Counted from the first letter of the stretch, positions 8,746 through 17,838 are shown. The stretch is 44,468 bases of DNA from Listeria ilorinensis (GCF_913566895.1 NZ_CAJYCN010000020.1:1-44468), one strand, 5' to 3'. Numbers and translations: made by a program. The notes: a model not told the origin generated them from the letters alone.

Positions 8746-8910
8746 AAGTGTCTCCCCCTTTCCAAAAAATGTTCTGTTCTAATCCTAACGCAAGTACTCC
8801 AAGAAAGCTAGTACAAATGAGAAAATGAGCAGAGGAATCGTTTGGACGCGAAAAAGGCTTGAAATTCTGCTACTATGGGTAATAGACAAAGTAGAAAGGA
8901 GACTAGCAGC

Positions 8911-9117
8911 ATGGCAGGAATCGAATATGAAATTGTGGAACATATTGGTGTGCTTTCAGAAAATGCAAAAGGATGGCGAAAAGAGCTGAATCTAGTCAGC
9001 TGGAACGGCCGTACACCTAAATATGATCTGCGCGACTGGGCACCCGAACATGAAAAAATGGGAAAAGGAATTACTTTGACAAAAGAAGAGGTGGCCGAAT
9101 TAAAGAAAATTCTGTAG
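8911..9117 (+). CDS. Small YdbC-like protein (PC4-like fold)
   Basis: The 68-residue protein resembles YdbC of Gram-positive bacteria, a small DNA-binding protein related to the eukaryotic coactivator PC4. Residues such as KGWRKELNLVSWNGR and KYDLRDW, followed by a C-terminal helix beginning LTKEEVAELK, fit that pattern. A role in binding single-stranded DNA is inferred from the family. The start at 8911 follows GAAAGGAG at a spacing of nine. It is followed after 15 bases by the alpha/beta hydrolase gene, whose ribosome-binding site overlaps this stop codon. Confidence 0.85.
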   Translation: MAGIEYEIVEHIGVLSENAKGWRKELNLVSWNGRTPKYDLRDWAPEHEKMGKGITLTKEEVAELKKIL

Positions 9118-9132
9118 GAGGTGAAAATCAGC

Positions 9133-9783
9133 ATGTATGCTTACGATATTTATGAACCAATCGATCGGAAAGATGGCGAACAGTTTCCCGCCATTTTTGC
9201 GCTGCATGGTTTTGCGGGGGACGAGACTTCTGTCGCCGGCATCCTTGAGGTGATGATGGATCGTTACGTAATCATCTCACTCCGTGGGGATATCGATTAT
9301 GGACCGGGCTATGCTTTTTTTCATATGGCAGCAGAAGGTGAACCAAACGAGAAAGAAATCGAGCGAAAAACGGCCAAATTATTCCGTTTCATTGAATCGG
9401 TCACAAAAGAATATGAAACAATTGACCCGAAACAGATCTTTCTGGCGGGCTTTGATCAGGGCGGTGTGATGTCAGTCAATTTGATGCTGGAACGAGGCGG
9501 GTTTTTTAAAGGGGCCGCGATCCTAAGCACACGTTATCTGAAAAGTTATGAAAAGAAACCAAAAAATCTGCTACTCAAGGAGAAACGTATTTTTATCGGC
9601 CACGGTGTGGAAGATCATGTTTTCCTTGTTGAAGAAGCAGAAAAGACGACACGATTATTCAGAACGATGTGTGATCATGTCGAATTACACACTTATTTTA
9701 CAAGTCATGATTTGAATGCTCAGGAAGAAGAAGAGCTCGAATTGTGGTTTGACAAACATACAGGATTGCTCACAAGATCATGA
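9133..9783 (+). CDS. Carboxylesterase/phospholipase-like alpha/beta hydrolase with Asp at the nucleophile elbow
   Basis: The 216-residue protein has the Abhydrolase_2 layout: the oxyanion-hole region FALHGFAGDE (about 22-31), the nucleophile elbow, and the acid and base positions in GHGVEDHVF and SHDLN. The elbow reads GFDQGG, so the usual catalytic serine is replaced by aspartate. Asp is the nucleophile in haloalkane dehalogenases and epoxide hydrolases, but those belong to other subfamilies. The enzyme may be inactive as an esterase or may have changed chemistry. ATG 9133 is preferred because TAGGAGG ends about ten bases before it; an earlier GTG overlaps that site. The position matches what I recall of lmo0580. 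Confidence 0.88.
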   Translation: MYAYDIYEPIDRKDGEQFPAIFALHGFAGDETSVAGILEVMMDRYVIISLRGDIDYGPGYAFFHMAAEGEPNEKEIERKTAKLFRFIESVTKEYETIDPKQIFLAGFDQGGVMSVNLMLERGGFFKGAAILSTRYLKSYEKKPKNLLLKEKRIFIGHGVEDHVFLVEEAEKTTRLFRTMCDHVELHTYFTSHDLNAQEEEELELWFDKHTGLLTRS

Positions 9784-9823
9784 AAAAACGGAAATCTAGC
9801 GCGTACTAGATTTCCGTTTTTTT
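9783..9823. terminator. Bidirectional terminator
   Basis: A near-perfect stem (AAAAAACGGAAATCTAG with its complement, 6-nt loop) is flanked by A and T runs. It terminates the hydrolase gene and the convergent methyltransferase gene. Confidence 0.95.
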
Positions 9824-11009
9824 AATCAAACTGGATCATCACGACTTTCAAATAATTCCCCTCAGGAAATGCTTTGTTCGTCCGAAAATCAGTGGGTAGG
9901 GAGAAGTCTTTTACAATCCGGTAAGTGCGTGTTTCTTCACTACAAACACTGTGGATCATTTTCTTGAAAGCTTTCATACCGAAGCCAGCATAATTGGTTG
10001 AGACAAGCATGGTGCCGCCTGTTGCAGTCAACGGGATCAATTGACGGAGTAGTTCCGGATAATCATTTGCCACTTGAAAAGTTGTTTTTTTCGTCCGTGC
10101 AAAGCTTGGCGGGTCGCAAATAACCACATCGAACTGTTTTCCTTTCCGGAGCGCGTACTTGAAATATTGGAATACGTCTTCCACGACGATTGTTTGTGAT
10201 GTGCTATCTAGTTGATTGACCTCAAACTGCTCACGTGTTTTTGCCGTCGTTCGTTTTGCTGCATCTACGCTAGTTGTATGAAGTGCGCCGCCGTAAAGGG
10301 CTGCCACAGAGAAAGCCCCTGTATAAGAAAACGTATTGAGGACGGTTTTCCCAGCAGTAAAGCCAAGCGATAACTCGCGACGGACATCTTTTTGATCGAG
10401 AAAAATGCCTGTCATCCACCCATCATCTAAATAAACAGCAAATGTCATGCCGTTTTCTTTGACTAAGAGCGGTTCCGTTGCTTTTTTGCCGCCAACAAAA
10501 TCATCCTGATTAGCTTCTTCCTGTTCAAAACGCCGTTTCTCATAGATCCCTTTTACAAAAGGAAGGTCGTATAGATAAGGGAGCAGCTCTTTTTTGAACT
10601 GATAAAGCCCAAGACTGTACCATTGAAGAAGCAAAAATCCATCATAGTAATCAATCGTCAAGCCACCAAATCCATCCCCTTCTCCATTGAATAACCGGAA
10701 AGCTGTTGTCGTTTCGTCTGCAAAATAGCTATGGCGCATTTGCACCGCTTCTTGAAGTCGTGCTTGGAGATTGTCAAGAAGGGAAGGCGCTTTTTTATCA
10801 AAACTGAACAACCAGCCATCCCCTTTATTTTGCTTGCCGGCATAGCCATAGGCAATAAATTCGCCAGCCGGGCTAACTAGCTTCAGCAAAGTACTTTCGG
10901 TGATTTTTTTTGACCAGTTCATCATCCATTCCTTATGCAGGAGCGGATAGCCTTGTTGATATTTATTGACATGCTTTTTGGCTACTTGAAGTGGATAATA
11001 CTTTTCCAT
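9822..11009 (-). CDS. RlmI-like class I rRNA methyltransferase
   Basis: The 395-residue protein has the layout of the RlmI/RlmK family: a PUA-like N-terminal domain (about 1-75), a linking domain, and a Rossmann methyltransferase with the SAM-binding region NTFSYTGAFSVAAL and the catalytic motif DVVICDPPSF. Family members methylate cytosine C5 of 23S rRNA in the cytoplasm. The exact base cannot be read from sequence. ATG 11009 is chosen because the family begins there and AAAGG lies about 11 bases upstream; an in-frame ATG at 11048 falls inside the iap terminator. The gene follows iap on the same strand. Confidence 0.9.
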   Translation of the reverse strand: MEKYYPLQVAKKHVNKYQQGYPLLHKEWMMNWSKKITESTLLKLVSPAGEFIAYGYAGKQNKGDGWLFSFDKKAPSLLDNLQARLQEAVQMRHSYFADETTTAFRLFNGEGDGFGGLTIDYYDGFLLLQWYSLGLYQFKKELLPYLYDLPFVKGIYEKRRFEQEEANQDDFVGGKKATEPLLVKENGMTFAVYLDDGWMTGIFLDQKDVRRELSLGFTAGKTVLNTFSYTGAFSVAALYGGALHTTSVDAAKRTTAKTREQFEVNQLDSTSQTIVVEDVFQYFKYALRKGKQFDVVICDPPSFARTKKTTFQVANDYPELLRQLIPLTATGGTMLVSTNYAGFGMKAFKKMIHSVCSEETRTYRIVKDFSLPTDFRTNKAFPEGNYLKVVMIQFD

Positions 11010-11029
11010 ATGATCCCAAACCTTTCCAT

Positions 11030-11065
11030 AAAAAATAGCTTCCCACAAACAAGTAGGAAGCTATT
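11030..11065 (-). terminator. Terminator of iap
   Basis: On the minus strand AAATAGCTTCC pairs with GGAAGCTATTT around a 12-nt loop and is followed by T-rich sequence. It lies 17 bases after the iap stop. Confidence 0.9.
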
Positions 11066-11081
11066 TGCGTGTTCTGTAAAA

Positions 11082-12602
11082 TTAGAAGTTTGCTACACGA
11101 CCAAAGCCAACGAGGTACTCGCCCCAACCGCTGCCATGGATATTGTCGTACTTAACGCCGTTATCCTGTGCATCGATCATTTGGCCGCCACCGACATAGA
11201 TGCCGACGTGCGCAATGCCTGAACCATAGTTAAAGAAGACAAGATCGCCCGGTTTAGCCTGAGATTCAGAAATTTTGGTTGAAGCACTGTATTGTGCACT
11301 AGCCGTACGTGGCAGGCTAACACCCACTTTTCCGTAAACATACTTCGTGAAACCGGAGCAGTCGAATGAGCTTGGTCCATTGCCGCCCCAGCTGTAAGGT
11401 TTACCAAGGTGTTTTTGTGCTTCGCTAAGCAGTGCAGAGTAACTTGAACTGCTGCTAGAAGAACTGGACGATGATGAAGCGTTCGATGTGCTAGAAGAGC
11501 TAGACGACGAACTGCTTGAACCAGAAGTACTATTATTCGTTGTGCTGCTAGATGCAGATTGACTGCTGTTATTTGTTGTATTTTGTGTTGGCACTTGACC
11601 TTTTACTTTCAGTACTTGACCAACTTGAAGTGCATCAGAAGTAAGACCATTCAAAGCTTTCAAATTAGAAACGCTTGTTCCAAAAATACCAGCGATTTTG
11701 CTAAGCGAGTCACCGCTTCTAACTGTATAAGTAGAAGCACTTGTATCGATTGCATCCGCTTGTTTTTCTTCAGTAGCAGGAGCAGTTTGCGTGGAGCTTT
11801 GTGTAGATTGCTCTGTCGCTTGACTTTGCTGAGTAGAAGAAGTTTGCTCTTCAGAAGTTTGAGTCGTTGTTTCCGTTTGAGTTGTTTGTTCTTGAGTAGT
11901 CGTTTGTTCAGTTTGTGTGGAAGCTGCTGGCTGTGCTGCAGAAGCTTTCACCGCTAGATTTTGTCCAACATAAATGGAAGAAGAAGAAAGATTATTCCAA
12001 GACATCAAATCATTCACTGAAACGCCAAACTTCGTGGAAAGTCCCCAAAGTGTGTCCCCGCTTTTTACTTTGTAGCTGGAAACATCTGTTGCTACTTGCT
12101 CCGTGCTGGTCGTCGCTGTTTCAGTTTGTACTTGTGTTTGCTCTGCTGCAGGAGTTGTTTCAGTCACCGCAGCTGTTTGAGTTGCTTCTCCTAAATATTT
12201 ACCATTTACATAGCCAGTTTCACCATCACCATAAGTGATTTTGTTCCAGCCGTTTGATTCAGTTGTTTCAACTGTTACTTTTGTTCCGCCTTTTAGAGAG
12301 GTGATGATATTGTTGTCAACACCGGCACCATCACGGACATTTAGCCAAGTAGCTGTTACTTGTTTTTCTGACTTTTCTTGAGCTTGTTCAGAAACAACTA
12401 GTTTTTGACCAGGAAAAATTTTATCACTTGTAAGTTGGTTTAATTGTTTAAGAGAATCTACGGTTGTGTCGTTTTGTTGAGCAATTCCCCATAGAGTGTC
12501 ACCAGATTCCACAACTACAGTACTGGCAGAAGCAATTGTTGGAGCTGCAAATGCTGTTACTGCAATCCCCGCTGTAGCTGTCGCGATAGCCGCTTTTTTC
12601 AT
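11082..12602 (-). CDS. iap: p60 cell-wall hydrolase (NlpC/P60 endopeptidase) with three LysM domains
   Basis: The 506-residue protein starts with a 26-residue signal peptide almost identical to the known Listeria p60 leader. The order is LysM1 (about 27-71), SH3-type domain (80-140), LysM2 (175-219), Gln/Thr-rich spacer, LysM3 (289-334), Ser/Asn-rich linker (345-390) and NlpC/P60 domain (387-506). The catalytic Cys is in FDCSG (about 415) and the His in IAHVG (about 464). p60 is a secreted and wall-bound D,L-endopeptidase needed for septation, and a known SecA2 substrate. L. monocytogenes p60 has two LysM domains and Thr-Asn repeats, so the third LysM and the serine tract are lineage features. 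AGGAG lies 12 bases before the chosen ATG. Confidence 0.96.
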   Translation of the reverse strand: MKKAAIATATAGIAVTAFAAPTIASASTVVVESGDTLWGIAQQNDTTVDSLKQLNQLTSDKIFPGQKLVVSEQAQEKSEKQVTATWLNVRDGAGVDNNIITSLKGGTKVTVETTESNGWNKITYGDGETGYVNGKYLGEATQTAAVTETTPAAEQTQVQTETATTSTEQVATDVSSYKVKSGDTLWGLSTKFGVSVNDLMSWNNLSSSSIYVGQNLAVKASAAQPAASTQTEQTTTQEQTTQTETTTQTSEEQTSSTQQSQATEQSTQSSTQTAPATEEKQADAIDTSASTYTVRSGDSLSKIAGIFGTSVSNLKALNGLTSDALQVGQVLKVKGQVPTQNTTNNSSQSASSSTTNNSTSGSSSSSSSSSSTSNASSSSSSSSSSSSYSALLSEAQKHLGKPYSWGGNGPSSFDCSGFTKYVYGKVGVSLPRTASAQYSASTKISESQAKPGDLVFFNYGSGIAHVGIYVGGGQMIDAQDNGVKYDNIHGSGWGEYLVGFGRVANF

Positions 12603-12858
12603 AATTTGTAGAACTCCTCTCTTCATATAAAAATCGTTTGTCGAATAGCTTCTATGTATTCACCGATTAATACCCATTTTACCTAGTTTGAGGCTAAAAA
12701 ACAAACAATTTCCTAAGAGCGGCGCGAGTCGAAGCGGCCTATACCAGAATTGTGTAATATAAATGTAATAAAACGAAAAAGGAACACTTGTTCTTTGGGC
12801 TTGAGATGTAGCTGTTGAAGGGAGTATAAGAAAAGTTAAAGAAAAAGGGAGGGGTGAA

Positions 12859-12885
12859 ATGTTGCGCAAAATGAAACCTGTTTAA
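12859..12885 (+). other. Candidate 8-residue leader ORF upstream of secA2
   Basis: GGGAGGGGTG at 12847-12856 is placed 2 bases before an ATG that opens an eight-residue frame. The G-rich core GGGAGG lies at usable distance from it. The frame could be a leader peptide if a secA2 transcript starts further upstream than the 13035 promoter. It may equally be coincidence. Confidence 0.25.
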
Positions 12886-13011
12886 AAATAACAACAGAAA
12901 AATTTAATTAAATTGTAATATTTCCATCATGCTTTTTTCATGAACGATTTTGGACATGCTGGAATGGTAAAAGTTGAATTTTTGGAAAGCGAAAAAATTT
13001 CCAGGAAAACT

Positions 13012-13040
13012 TTTTGTAAATCGCTGAGTTCATGTATAAT
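13012..13040 (+). promoter_or_regulatory. Putative secA2 promoter
   Basis: A perfect TATAAT at 13035-13040 is preceded 17 bases upstream by a poor -35 (TTTTGT). The Shine-Dalgarno GGAGGAG follows shortly, leaving a very short leader. Confidence 0.55.
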
Positions 13041-13065
13041 TAAAAGGAGTGGAGGAGTCAAAGTT

Positions 13066-15396
13066 ATGAATCAAAATTATGATGATCGAAAAATTGTAAA
13101 GGCTTATCGTGAAGTCGCCCGCCAAGTTGTTAAAAAAGAAGGGCTTTATAAATATATGGATCAAGAAGAGCTACAGGAGCAGACGCGCATCTGGCGGGAA
13201 AAATATCGAGAAAGAGAGATACCAGAGCGTGATATTGTTAATATTTTTGCTTTGGCAAGAGAAGCGGCTAGCAGGATTCTTGGTTTAGATGCTGTCATTG
13301 TCCAGCTCATTGGGGCGCTTGTTTTAGGTGAAGGTAAAATCGCTGAGATGAAGACGGGGGAAGGAAAAACGCTCGTCTCACTTTTTGTGATTTATATCGA
13401 AGTCATCCGTGGCAACCATGTGCATCTGATCACAGCAAATGACTATCTCGCTAAACGTGACCGTGAAGAAATCGGACAGATATTAGAATACTTGGGGATC
13501 TCAGTGGGACTCAATCTTTCCGGACTAGACAAGGCGCAAAAAAAGGCACTTTACACAGCGGATGTCATTTATGGAACGGCCTCTGAATTTGGTTTTGATT
13601 ATTTGCGTGATAATATGGTTCGCCAGCTAGATGATAAGGTACAGTCGAGTTTGGATTTTGTGCTGATTGATGAAGCGGATTCGATTTTGATCGATGAGGC
13701 TCGTACGCCGCTCTTGATTTCGGATCGGAAGGAAGAAAATCTAGATTTATATCTGACTGCGAACGAACTGGTTAAAACGATGATGAAAGACGATTATGAA
13801 ATTGAAGAACACAAGCGTTTTTGCTGGTTAAACGATGCCGGAATCGAAAAGGCGCAGCGCTTCTGGGAGGTTGACTCGCTTTATGAAGCTGAGAACCAGC
13901 CACTGCTTCGGATCACGATGCTCTTGATGCGGGCACATTTTTTGATGCACAAAGATAAGGATTATGTGGTACTAGACAACGAAGTGTTGATCATTGATCC
14001 GCATACTGGTCGAGCATTACCAGGTCGCCGGTTCAATGACGGCCTGCATCAGGCGATCGAAGCGAAAGAAGGTGTGGAAGTCAAGGAAGAAGCGCGCACA
14101 CTGGCTACGATCACCATCCAAAACTATTTTAGGATGTATAAAAAGATAGCTGGCATGACAGGGACTGCTAAGACAGAAGCAGAAGAATTCCGCCAGATTT
14201 ATGGGACAGATGTCGTGGTAATTCCGACGAACCTACGGGTAAATCGGGAAGATATGCCAGATGATGTTTTCTATACGAAAAAGGAAAAAGGGCGGGCAAT
14301 CGTCTATGAGGTTTCCTGGCGGTACGAGAAAGGCCAGCCGACTTTGATCGGGACTTCCTCCATTAAGAGTAATGAATGGATCAGTGAACTTTTAACAGAA
14401 GCGGGCATTCCTCATCAAGTGCTCAATGCAAAAAACCATGCGCAGGAAGCAGAAATCATTGCCCGAGCCGGGAAACGGGGCATGGTAACTCTAGCGACGA
14501 ATATGGCCGGTCGGGGAACGGATATCAAGCTTGATCCGGATGTGCACCGATTAGGCGGACTGGCAGTTATAGGCACGGAACGTCATGAAAGCAGACGGAT
14601 CGACTTACAGCTGATGGGTCGATCAGGCAGGCGTGGTGACCCAGGTTTCAGTAAATTTATGATTTCACTGGAAGACGATCTATTACAGCAATTTGAAAGT
14701 AAAAAATGGACAAAGCTATATAGCAAGTTGAAAAGGCGTCATCCACGGGATGGGAAGCCAGTCAATCACCGCAAGATCCATTCTGTCGTATTGGATGCGC
14801 AAAAGCGGATCGAAGCGGCTAATTATGATATTCGGAAAGATCTGCTTTCTTACGATGAGGTGATTGACTTGCAGCGGAAAGTGGTCTACAAGGAGCGGGA
14901 TGAGCTGCTTGAAAGAAATAAACTGGGCGTTTCTTCGGAAAAAATCATTCGTGAGGTAGCCGAGAGGGCGTTTCCGACTAACTTACCGGAAGACGAGCAC
15001 ACACAGGAATATTATTTCAGGTTGCAACAAGAACTGCTTGGTGGAACCAAATTTCCACACAGTTTTGACGAAGTGGTCGCAATGGACGGACAGGAAGTTG
15101 TAGAAAAAATCATCGGCTGGCACAAAACGGTTCGCGATCAGTTCCCGCCAAACACACTGAATGCAATTGAAAAAGAAGTGTATCTGAATTTGATGGATCA
15201 GATGTGGGTCATTCACTTGGATGCCATGGTCGAGCTTCGTGAAGGGATTCATCTTCAGGCTTATGGTCAGCAGGATCCGCTCGTGATGTATCAAAAAGAG
15301 GGTGCTAAACTGTTTGAAAAATTCCAGCAGGATTATCATTTTTACTTTGCACATGCCATTCTAGAACTTGATCCTACAGGGCTTGTAAGAGGATAA
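13066..15396 (+). CDS. secA2: Accessory Sec translocase ATPase SecA2
   Basis: The 776-residue length equals what I recall for L. monocytogenes SecA2 and is shorter than housekeeping SecA, which has a C-terminal zinc-binding tail missing here. Visible motifs are Walker A in MKTGEGKTLVSLF, Walker B in VLIDEADSILIDEARTP, the helicase stretch MAGRGTDIKL and the arginine-finger region LMGRSGRRGDPG. SecA2 is a cytoplasmic motor that feeds a subset of proteins, including p60 and NamA in Listeria, to the SecYEG channel. The start follows GGAGGAG by eight bases. It is divergent from iap, and a terminator follows. No SecY2 or full Asp set is present, as expected for the SecA2-only type. Confidence 0.96.
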   Translation: MNQNYDDRKIVKAYREVARQVVKKEGLYKYMDQEELQEQTRIWREKYREREIPERDIVNIFALAREAASRILGLDAVIVQLIGALVLGEGKIAEMKTGEGKTLVSLFVIYIEVIRGNHVHLITANDYLAKRDREEIGQILEYLGISVGLNLSGLDKAQKKALYTADVIYGTASEFGFDYLRDNMVRQLDDKVQSSLDFVLIDEADSILIDEARTPLLISDRKEENLDLYLTANELVKTMMKDDYEIEEHKRFCWLNDAGIEKAQRFWEVDSLYEAENQPLLRITMLLMRAHFLMHKDKDYVVLDNEVLIIDPHTGRALPGRRFNDGLHQAIEAKEGVEVKEEARTLATITIQNYFRMYKKIAGMTGTAKTEAEEFRQIYGTDVVVIPTNLRVNREDMPDDVFYTKKEKGRAIVYEVSWRYEKGQPTLIGTSSIKSNEWISELLTEAGIPHQVLNAKNHAQEAEIIARAGKRGMVTLATNMAGRGTDIKLDPDVHRLGGLAVIGTERHESRRIDLQLMGRSGRRGDPGFSKFMISLEDDLLQQFESKKWTKLYSKLKRRHPRDGKPVNHRKIHSVVLDAQKRIEAANYDIRKDLLSYDEVIDLQRKVVYKERDELLERNKLGVSSEKIIREVAERAFPTNLPEDEHTQEYYFRLQQELLGGTKFPHSFDEVVAMDGQEVVEKIIGWHKTVRDQFPPNTLNAIEKEVYLNLMDQMWVIHLDAMVELREGIHLQAYGQQDPLVMYQKEGAKLFEKFQQDYHFYFAHAILELDPTGLVRG

Positions 15397-15409
15397 TTTT
15401 TATAGAGGA

Positions 15410-15440
15410 GAGCTCTTCACTTTTTGGTGAGGAGCTTTTT
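15410..15440 (+). terminator. Terminator of secA2
   Basis: The arms AGCTCTTCAC and GTGAGGAGCT pair with one G-U and are followed by T5. Confidence 0.88.
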
Positions 15441-15506
15441 GATGTTTACAAAAGGAAAGAAGAGGTTAGAGAAACTGTATCAAAGATTAAAGGAGAGAAT
15501 GTTAAA

Positions 15507-16400
15507 ATGACAGAACCGAATTTAATTGACCCAAGAAAATTATACGAAACAGAGAAATTTCCTATACAGGATCAGGACACACCAGCGCTACAAGCGCAAA
15601 TGACGCCCAAACCCGACTGCGGGGAAGACAGCTATGTGGGCACACAGCAACTGGAAAATCGTAGAGTCTTGATTACTGGGGGAGATTCTGGGATTGGAAG
15701 GGCTGCAGCGATTGCCTTTGCGAGAGAAGGGGCCGATATCGCATTGCATTTTTTCCCAGGAGAAGAGCAGGACGCGAAGGAAGTGGCTGAGTATATCCAA
15801 CAGGCAGGTAGAAAAGCTGTTTTGCTTCCGTATGATTTACGTGAAGAAAAAGCACCGAAGGAAATCGTTCAAAAAGCTGTACAGGAGCTCGGTGGACTGG
15901 ATACACTTGTGCTGAATGCTGCACAACAGATCACACAGCCGAGTATCGCTGAGTTACCGATTCAGCAAGTAAAGGATACATTTACGGTGAATATCGTTGC
16001 AATGTTTGCGCTGGTGAAAGAAGCAGAACCACATTTGCCAGCTGGTGGAGCGATTATTACGACAACTTCTGTGCAAGCATTCAATCCGAGTGAACATTTG
16101 CTGGACTATGCTTCTACAAAGGCGGCAATTGCCAACTTTACAATCGGTTTGGCGAAGCAATTTGCACCAAAAGGAATCCGTGTGAATGGTGTGGCACCGG
16201 GTCCCATCTGGACGCCGCTGCAACTTGATCAAGGGCAACCGAAAGATGCATTACCAGAGTTTGGGCAGAACAGCTTGCTTGAACGGGCAGGTCAACCAGC
16301 TGAATTAGCACCTGTATATGTCTTCTTGGCTTCCAATAAGGCAAGTTATGTGACGGCGCAAATTTATGGTGTGACTGGTGGGGAATCGATCAACCTCTAG
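15507..16400 (+). CDS. Short-chain dehydrogenase/reductase (YhdF/YghA-like)
   Basis: The 297-residue protein is a classical SDR with an N-terminal extension of about 50 residues typical of the YhdF/YdaD stress-associated group. The cofactor motif is TGGDSGIGRA near residue 57, the NAG equivalent is NAAQQ, and the catalytic pair is Y201 and K205 (YASTK), with a serine near 188. It reduces or oxidises an unknown carbonyl or alcohol with NAD(P)H in the cytoplasm. AAAGGAG precedes ATG 15507. It stands alone between the secA2 terminator and the leader of the AI-2E gene. In Bacillus such genes belong to the general stress regulon; no sigma-B promoter is obvious here. Confidence 0.9.
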   Translation: MTEPNLIDPRKLYETEKFPIQDQDTPALQAQMTPKPDCGEDSYVGTQQLENRRVLITGGDSGIGRAAAIAFAREGADIALHFFPGEEQDAKEVAEYIQQAGRKAVLLPYDLREEKAPKEIVQKAVQELGGLDTLVLNAAQQITQPSIAELPIQQVKDTFTVNIVAMFALVKEAEPHLPAGGAIITTTSVQAFNPSEHLLDYASTKAAIANFTIGLAKQFAPKGIRVNGVAPGPIWTPLQLDQGQPKDALPEFGQNSLLERAGQPAELAPVYVFLASNKASYVTAQIYGVTGGESINL

Positions 16401-16473
16401 AGAAAAAGGCTGCGACTCATAAGCTTAAAAAGCATCCATTTGGAAATTTTTGGTAACCTTTTTCTCGTTTTTC

Positions 16474-16541
16474 TGGTACGATAAAGAATGGTTCATTTTA
16501 ATCTGATGACCAATTAAATCCTTCTGAGGGAGGATTTTTTT
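16474..16541 (+). promoter_or_regulatory. Extended -10 promoter and leader hairpin upstream of the AI-2E gene
   Basis: TGGTACGAT at 16474-16482 looks like an extended -10 element. A hairpin (AAATCCT/AGGATTT) followed by a run of seven T sits at 16515-16541. It is either a late terminator for the SDR gene or an attenuator within the leader of the next gene, which starts at 16615. The short loop and stem fit a factor-independent terminator. Confidence 0.5.
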
Positions 16542-16614
16542 GGTAAACAGGATTGATATGATGATTTTGTGGTACTAAAATCTTATAGAAGTAAAAAGAA
16601 AAGCAGGTGATCGA

Positions 16615-17781
16615 ATGAAACAAACACTTTCAAAATTTAAGCAGTACTTTATTGAGAACAAATTTGTGCTGGGTCTACTGATTCTATTGTTGGTAGGTTT
16701 GAACATTTTTGTACTCACAAAAATCTCGTTTATTTTTCATCCACTTGCTGTAATCATTGAAACGGTTGCAGCGCCGATTATTTTAGCAGGAATTTCTTAT
16801 TATCTGTTCAATCCGATTATTGACTTTTTGGAAAAGAAAGGCTGGCACCGAGGCTGGTCGATTGGACTGCTCTATTTAATCATTATCGGTATTCTTGTAC
16901 TTGTGTTTAGTTTTGTGATTCCAGCCGTACGAGATCAAATTGTCAGTCTGGTCAAATCATTTCCGGGCTACTGGGATCAAATTACGGACAAATTTAATGA
17001 ATTCAGTCGCTCATCGGTTTTTGATCAGATCAAGGATAAACTAAGCGGCAACATGAGTGATATTATGAAGGCTGTTTCTGAGAAAGGGACATCTGTCGTC
17101 AACAGTGCGATTGACAGTATCGGCAATATTGTTGGAACGGTCACAGAAGTGGTGCTAGCAATTGTCACGACACCGCTCGTTCTTTTCTATCTGCTGAAAG
17201 ATGGGAAAAAATTGCCGGATTTCATTTTGAAAATGCTGCCAGTCAATGGTCGGGCACATACACGTCAGGTGTTGATTGAGTCGAATCATCAGATCAGCTC
17301 TTACATTCGCGGTCAAATCATTGTCAGTTGCTGTATTGGCATATTATTGTTTATCGGCTATCTGATTATCGGTTTACCATATGCATTAACGCTAGCCATC
17401 GTTGCTGCATGTACAAGTATTGTTCCTTATTTAGGGCCAGCGATTGCGATTACACCGGCATTAATCATTGCGGTTGTGACTTCGCCTTGGCTGCTTTTGA
17501 AACTGATCGTCGTATGGGTATTAGTGCAGCTTTTGGAAGGAAAGTTCATTTCACCTCAGATCATGGGCAAAACGCTCAAGGTACATCCGATCACGATTTT
17601 ATTTGTAATTCTTGTGGCTGGTAAATTGTTCGGTGTTCTAGGGGTTATTTTCGCCGTACCAGGTTATGCGGTACTAAAGGTAATTGTAACCCACGTATTC
17701 ATCTGGTTTAAACGGATTTCCGGGTTGTATGGGGAACAGCCGGAGAGTGAGTATGTGGCGGAACAGGCAAATAAAGAATAA
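16615..17781 (+). CDS. AI-2E family (PerM-type) membrane transporter
   Basis: The 388-residue protein has seven to eight membrane segments and an extended soluble region (about 110-180) rich in charged residues after the first three. The family pattern appears in ATTPLVLFYLLKDG-like sequence near residue 190 (here VTTPLVLFYLLKDG), and in the C-terminal SPQIMGKTLKVHP. Family members have been linked to autoinducer-2 export or to ion antiport, so substrate cannot be assigned. The ribosome-binding site is AGGTG, about nine bases before the ATG. The gene is monocistronic between the leader hairpin and a strong terminator. Confidence 0.88.
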   Translation: MKQTLSKFKQYFIENKFVLGLLILLLVGLNIFVLTKISFIFHPLAVIIETVAAPIILAGISYYLFNPIIDFLEKKGWHRGWSIGLLYLIIIGILVLVFSFVIPAVRDQIVSLVKSFPGYWDQITDKFNEFSRSSVFDQIKDKLSGNMSDIMKAVSEKGTSVVNSAIDSIGNIVGTVTEVVLAIVTTPLVLFYLLKDGKKLPDFILKMLPVNGRAHTRQVLIESNHQISSYIRGQIIVSCCIGILLFIGYLIIGLPYALTLAIVAACTSIVPYLGPAIAITPALIIAVVTSPWLLLKLIVVWVLVQLLEGKFISPQIMGKTLKVHPITILFVILVAGKLFGVLGVIFAVPGYAVLKVIVTHVFIWFKRISGLYGEQPESEYVAEQANKE

Positions 17782-17803
17782 CATTCAATCATTTAATCAT
17801 AGG

Positions 17804-17838
17804 AAAAGCCAACTTCTTTTAAAGAGGTTGGCTTTTTT
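17804..17838 (+). terminator. Terminator of the AI-2E gene
   Basis: The arms AGCCAAC and GTTGGCT, extended inwards by CTTT/AAAG, are followed by six T. Confidence 0.93.

Larger units (their letters stand above)
12603..13065. promoter_or_regulatory. Divergent iap/secA2 regulatory region
   Basis: This 463-bp region separates the iap and secA2 start codons and must hold both promoters. On the plus strand TATAAT sits at 13035-13040, 25 bases before the secA2 start. A minus-strand AT-rich tract around 12750-12775 is a candidate for the iap promoter, but the boxes are not clear. At 12859-12885 a nine-codon frame (M-L-R-K-M-K-P-V-stop) follows an unusually strong Shine-Dalgarno (GGGAGGGGTG). No longer ORF here looks real. 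Confidence 0.6.

Noticed and set aside
11559-12238. Plus-strand ORFs across the p60 linker
   Set aside because: They are produced by the low-complexity Ser/Thr/Gln codons of p60 read on the other strand.
12660-12869. A minus-strand 69-codon ORF in the iap/secA2 gap
   Set aside because: It lies in the region that must hold the iap promoter and has no start signal or family resemblance.
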